DNA of 64,000 nucleotides from Deltaproteobacteria bacterium (lineage in GTDB: Bacteria; Desulfobacterota; DSM-4660; Desulfatiglandales; HGW-15): NCBI GenBank assembly GCA_016931115.1, contig JAFGFM010000010.1, forward strand, positions 1-64,000, in the 5' to 3' direction. Both the position numbers and the translations under genes were made by a program. Of this stretch, positions 63,640-64,000 are shown piece after piece (the first letter of the stretch is position 1; each line of letters begins with the position of its first letter). Below the pieces are notes generated by a model, which searched no databases, was not told the origin of the DNA, and worked only from the letters and a program-made list of their open reading frames with translations.

Positions 63640-63731
63640 ACTTTGCAACCCCGCTGTCATATCCCATTGTTTTATGGGACTTAGACCGGAAGTTTTGCGC
63701 CCTCTCCTTTCAGAGAGTTTGCCCTCAAGTC
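63640..63731 (-). ncRNA. Cyclic-di-GMP-I (GEMM) riboswitch
   Basis: Minus strand leader of the 88-aa gene. The conserved parts are in order: AGGGCAAAC, a P2 hairpin CTCTCT-GAAA-GGAGAG with a GNRA loop, GCGCAAAACTTCCGGTCTAAG, a P3 hairpin TCCCAT/ATGGGA with the CTAAG...TATG tetraloop receptor, and GACAGCGGGGTTGC. This is the GEMM-I consensus, sensed ligand c-di-GMP by family. A terminator downstream suggests transcriptional control; direction (on or off) not determined. Confidence 0.9.
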
Positions 63732-63909
63732 TTATCCAATCTTATGATCGGCATCCTGATCTGGAAACTTAAAGGTTTTTTACATTTTTTTTAAATCAGG
63801 AAAAACAAGGTGTTAAGGGCATGGTATCCCAGACCTTTCCTGTTGACTAGCCTAAATTCATGGACTAAAGTTGCACTGTAACCAATCAATCTTTTAAAAG
63901 GAGATAACC

Positions 63910-64000
63910 ATGAAGTTGCCTGAATATATCACAAAGGAAGAGGTTAAAAGGGTTTGCAAAGAACTGAAGATATCAGACTGGACAGAGAAGAAGGAGGCGA
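63910..64000 (+). CDS. Unknown protein, 3' partial
   Basis: ATG 63910 with AAAAGGAGA five bases upstream opens a frame running off the right edge (30 visible codons): starts MKLPEYITKEEVKRVCKELK. The short start resembles small cytoplasmic proteins of unknown function in related bacteria (DUF5661-like), but too little is visible to be sure. Confidence 0.6.
   Translation, partial: MKLPEYITKEEVKRVCKELKISDWTEKKEA

Noticed and set aside
1-64000. CRISPR arrays, rRNA genes and insertion sequences
   Set aside because: No repeat-spacer pattern, rRNA sequence or intact transposase gene was seen in the window.

Overview
The window looks like chromosome of a Gram-negative anaerobe, most likely a deltaproteobacterium (Desulfobacterota). 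This is inferred from gene content, not from a database search: a B12-dependent ribonucleotide reductase, MeaB next to a crotonase, two AmmeMemoRadiSam proteins, a KamA radical SAM enzyme, many PAS/GAF histidine kinases, chemotaxis genes and an SLBB polysaccharide export protein. About 55 genes are supported, mostly housekeeping and signalling genes in short operons.

Layout. 1-4.8 kb: end of a GspE/PilB-type ATPase, a B-box membrane protein, a type IV prepilin, a PAS membrane sensor and two small genes. 4.8-5.3 kb: a non-coding stretch holding a dispersed-repeat-like sequence. 5.3-12.2 kb: rsmG, a class A penicillin-binding protein, and rhaB-rhaA-rhaD for L-rhamnose breakdown. 12.2-25.2 kb: a GAF histidine kinase, an aminotransferase, crotonase-meaB, a Sun-family methyltransferase with a separate PUA-like partner, a CheD-HDOD fusion, an M50 protease, a MEMO protein, a histidine kinase, a sirtuin and a large orphan protein.

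25.29-34.63 kb is a 9.3 kb integrated element in tRNA-Arg(TCT). A 48-bp copy of the tRNA 3' half marks its far end. It carries a tyrosine integrase, a helix-turn-helix protein, an AlpA-type excisionase, a Toprim/DUF3987 primase-helicase, a run of tiny genes, a P27-type small terminase, an HK97-type major capsid protein and, at the end opposite the integrase, a small protein and a zinc metallopeptidase. There is no portal, large terminase, prohead protease or tail gene. This is the layout of a phage satellite that brings its own capsid protein and packaging specificity subunit, and it is the best candidate here for something undescribed.

35-52.9 kb: a histone-H1-like protein, a Mut7-C protein, murA-comEC, a two-component system, rplM-rpsI, truA, the AmmeMemoRadiSam radical SAM protein, a methyltransferase, a PLP decarboxylase, a beta-CASP nuclease, KamA, radA and a lipoprotein. 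53-56.6 kb: a small secreted protein and a large SLBB exporter. 56.6-64 kb: nrdJ on the minus strand, a chemoreceptor with cheW, an Hsp20, and a minus-strand 88-aa gene behind a cyclic-di-GMP-I riboswitch with its own terminator. A further gene runs off the right edge.

The surface-related genes (pilin and its ATPase, SLBB exporter, chemoreceptor, CheD fusion, c-di-GMP riboswitch) suggest a cell that regulates attachment and motility. That link is inference.
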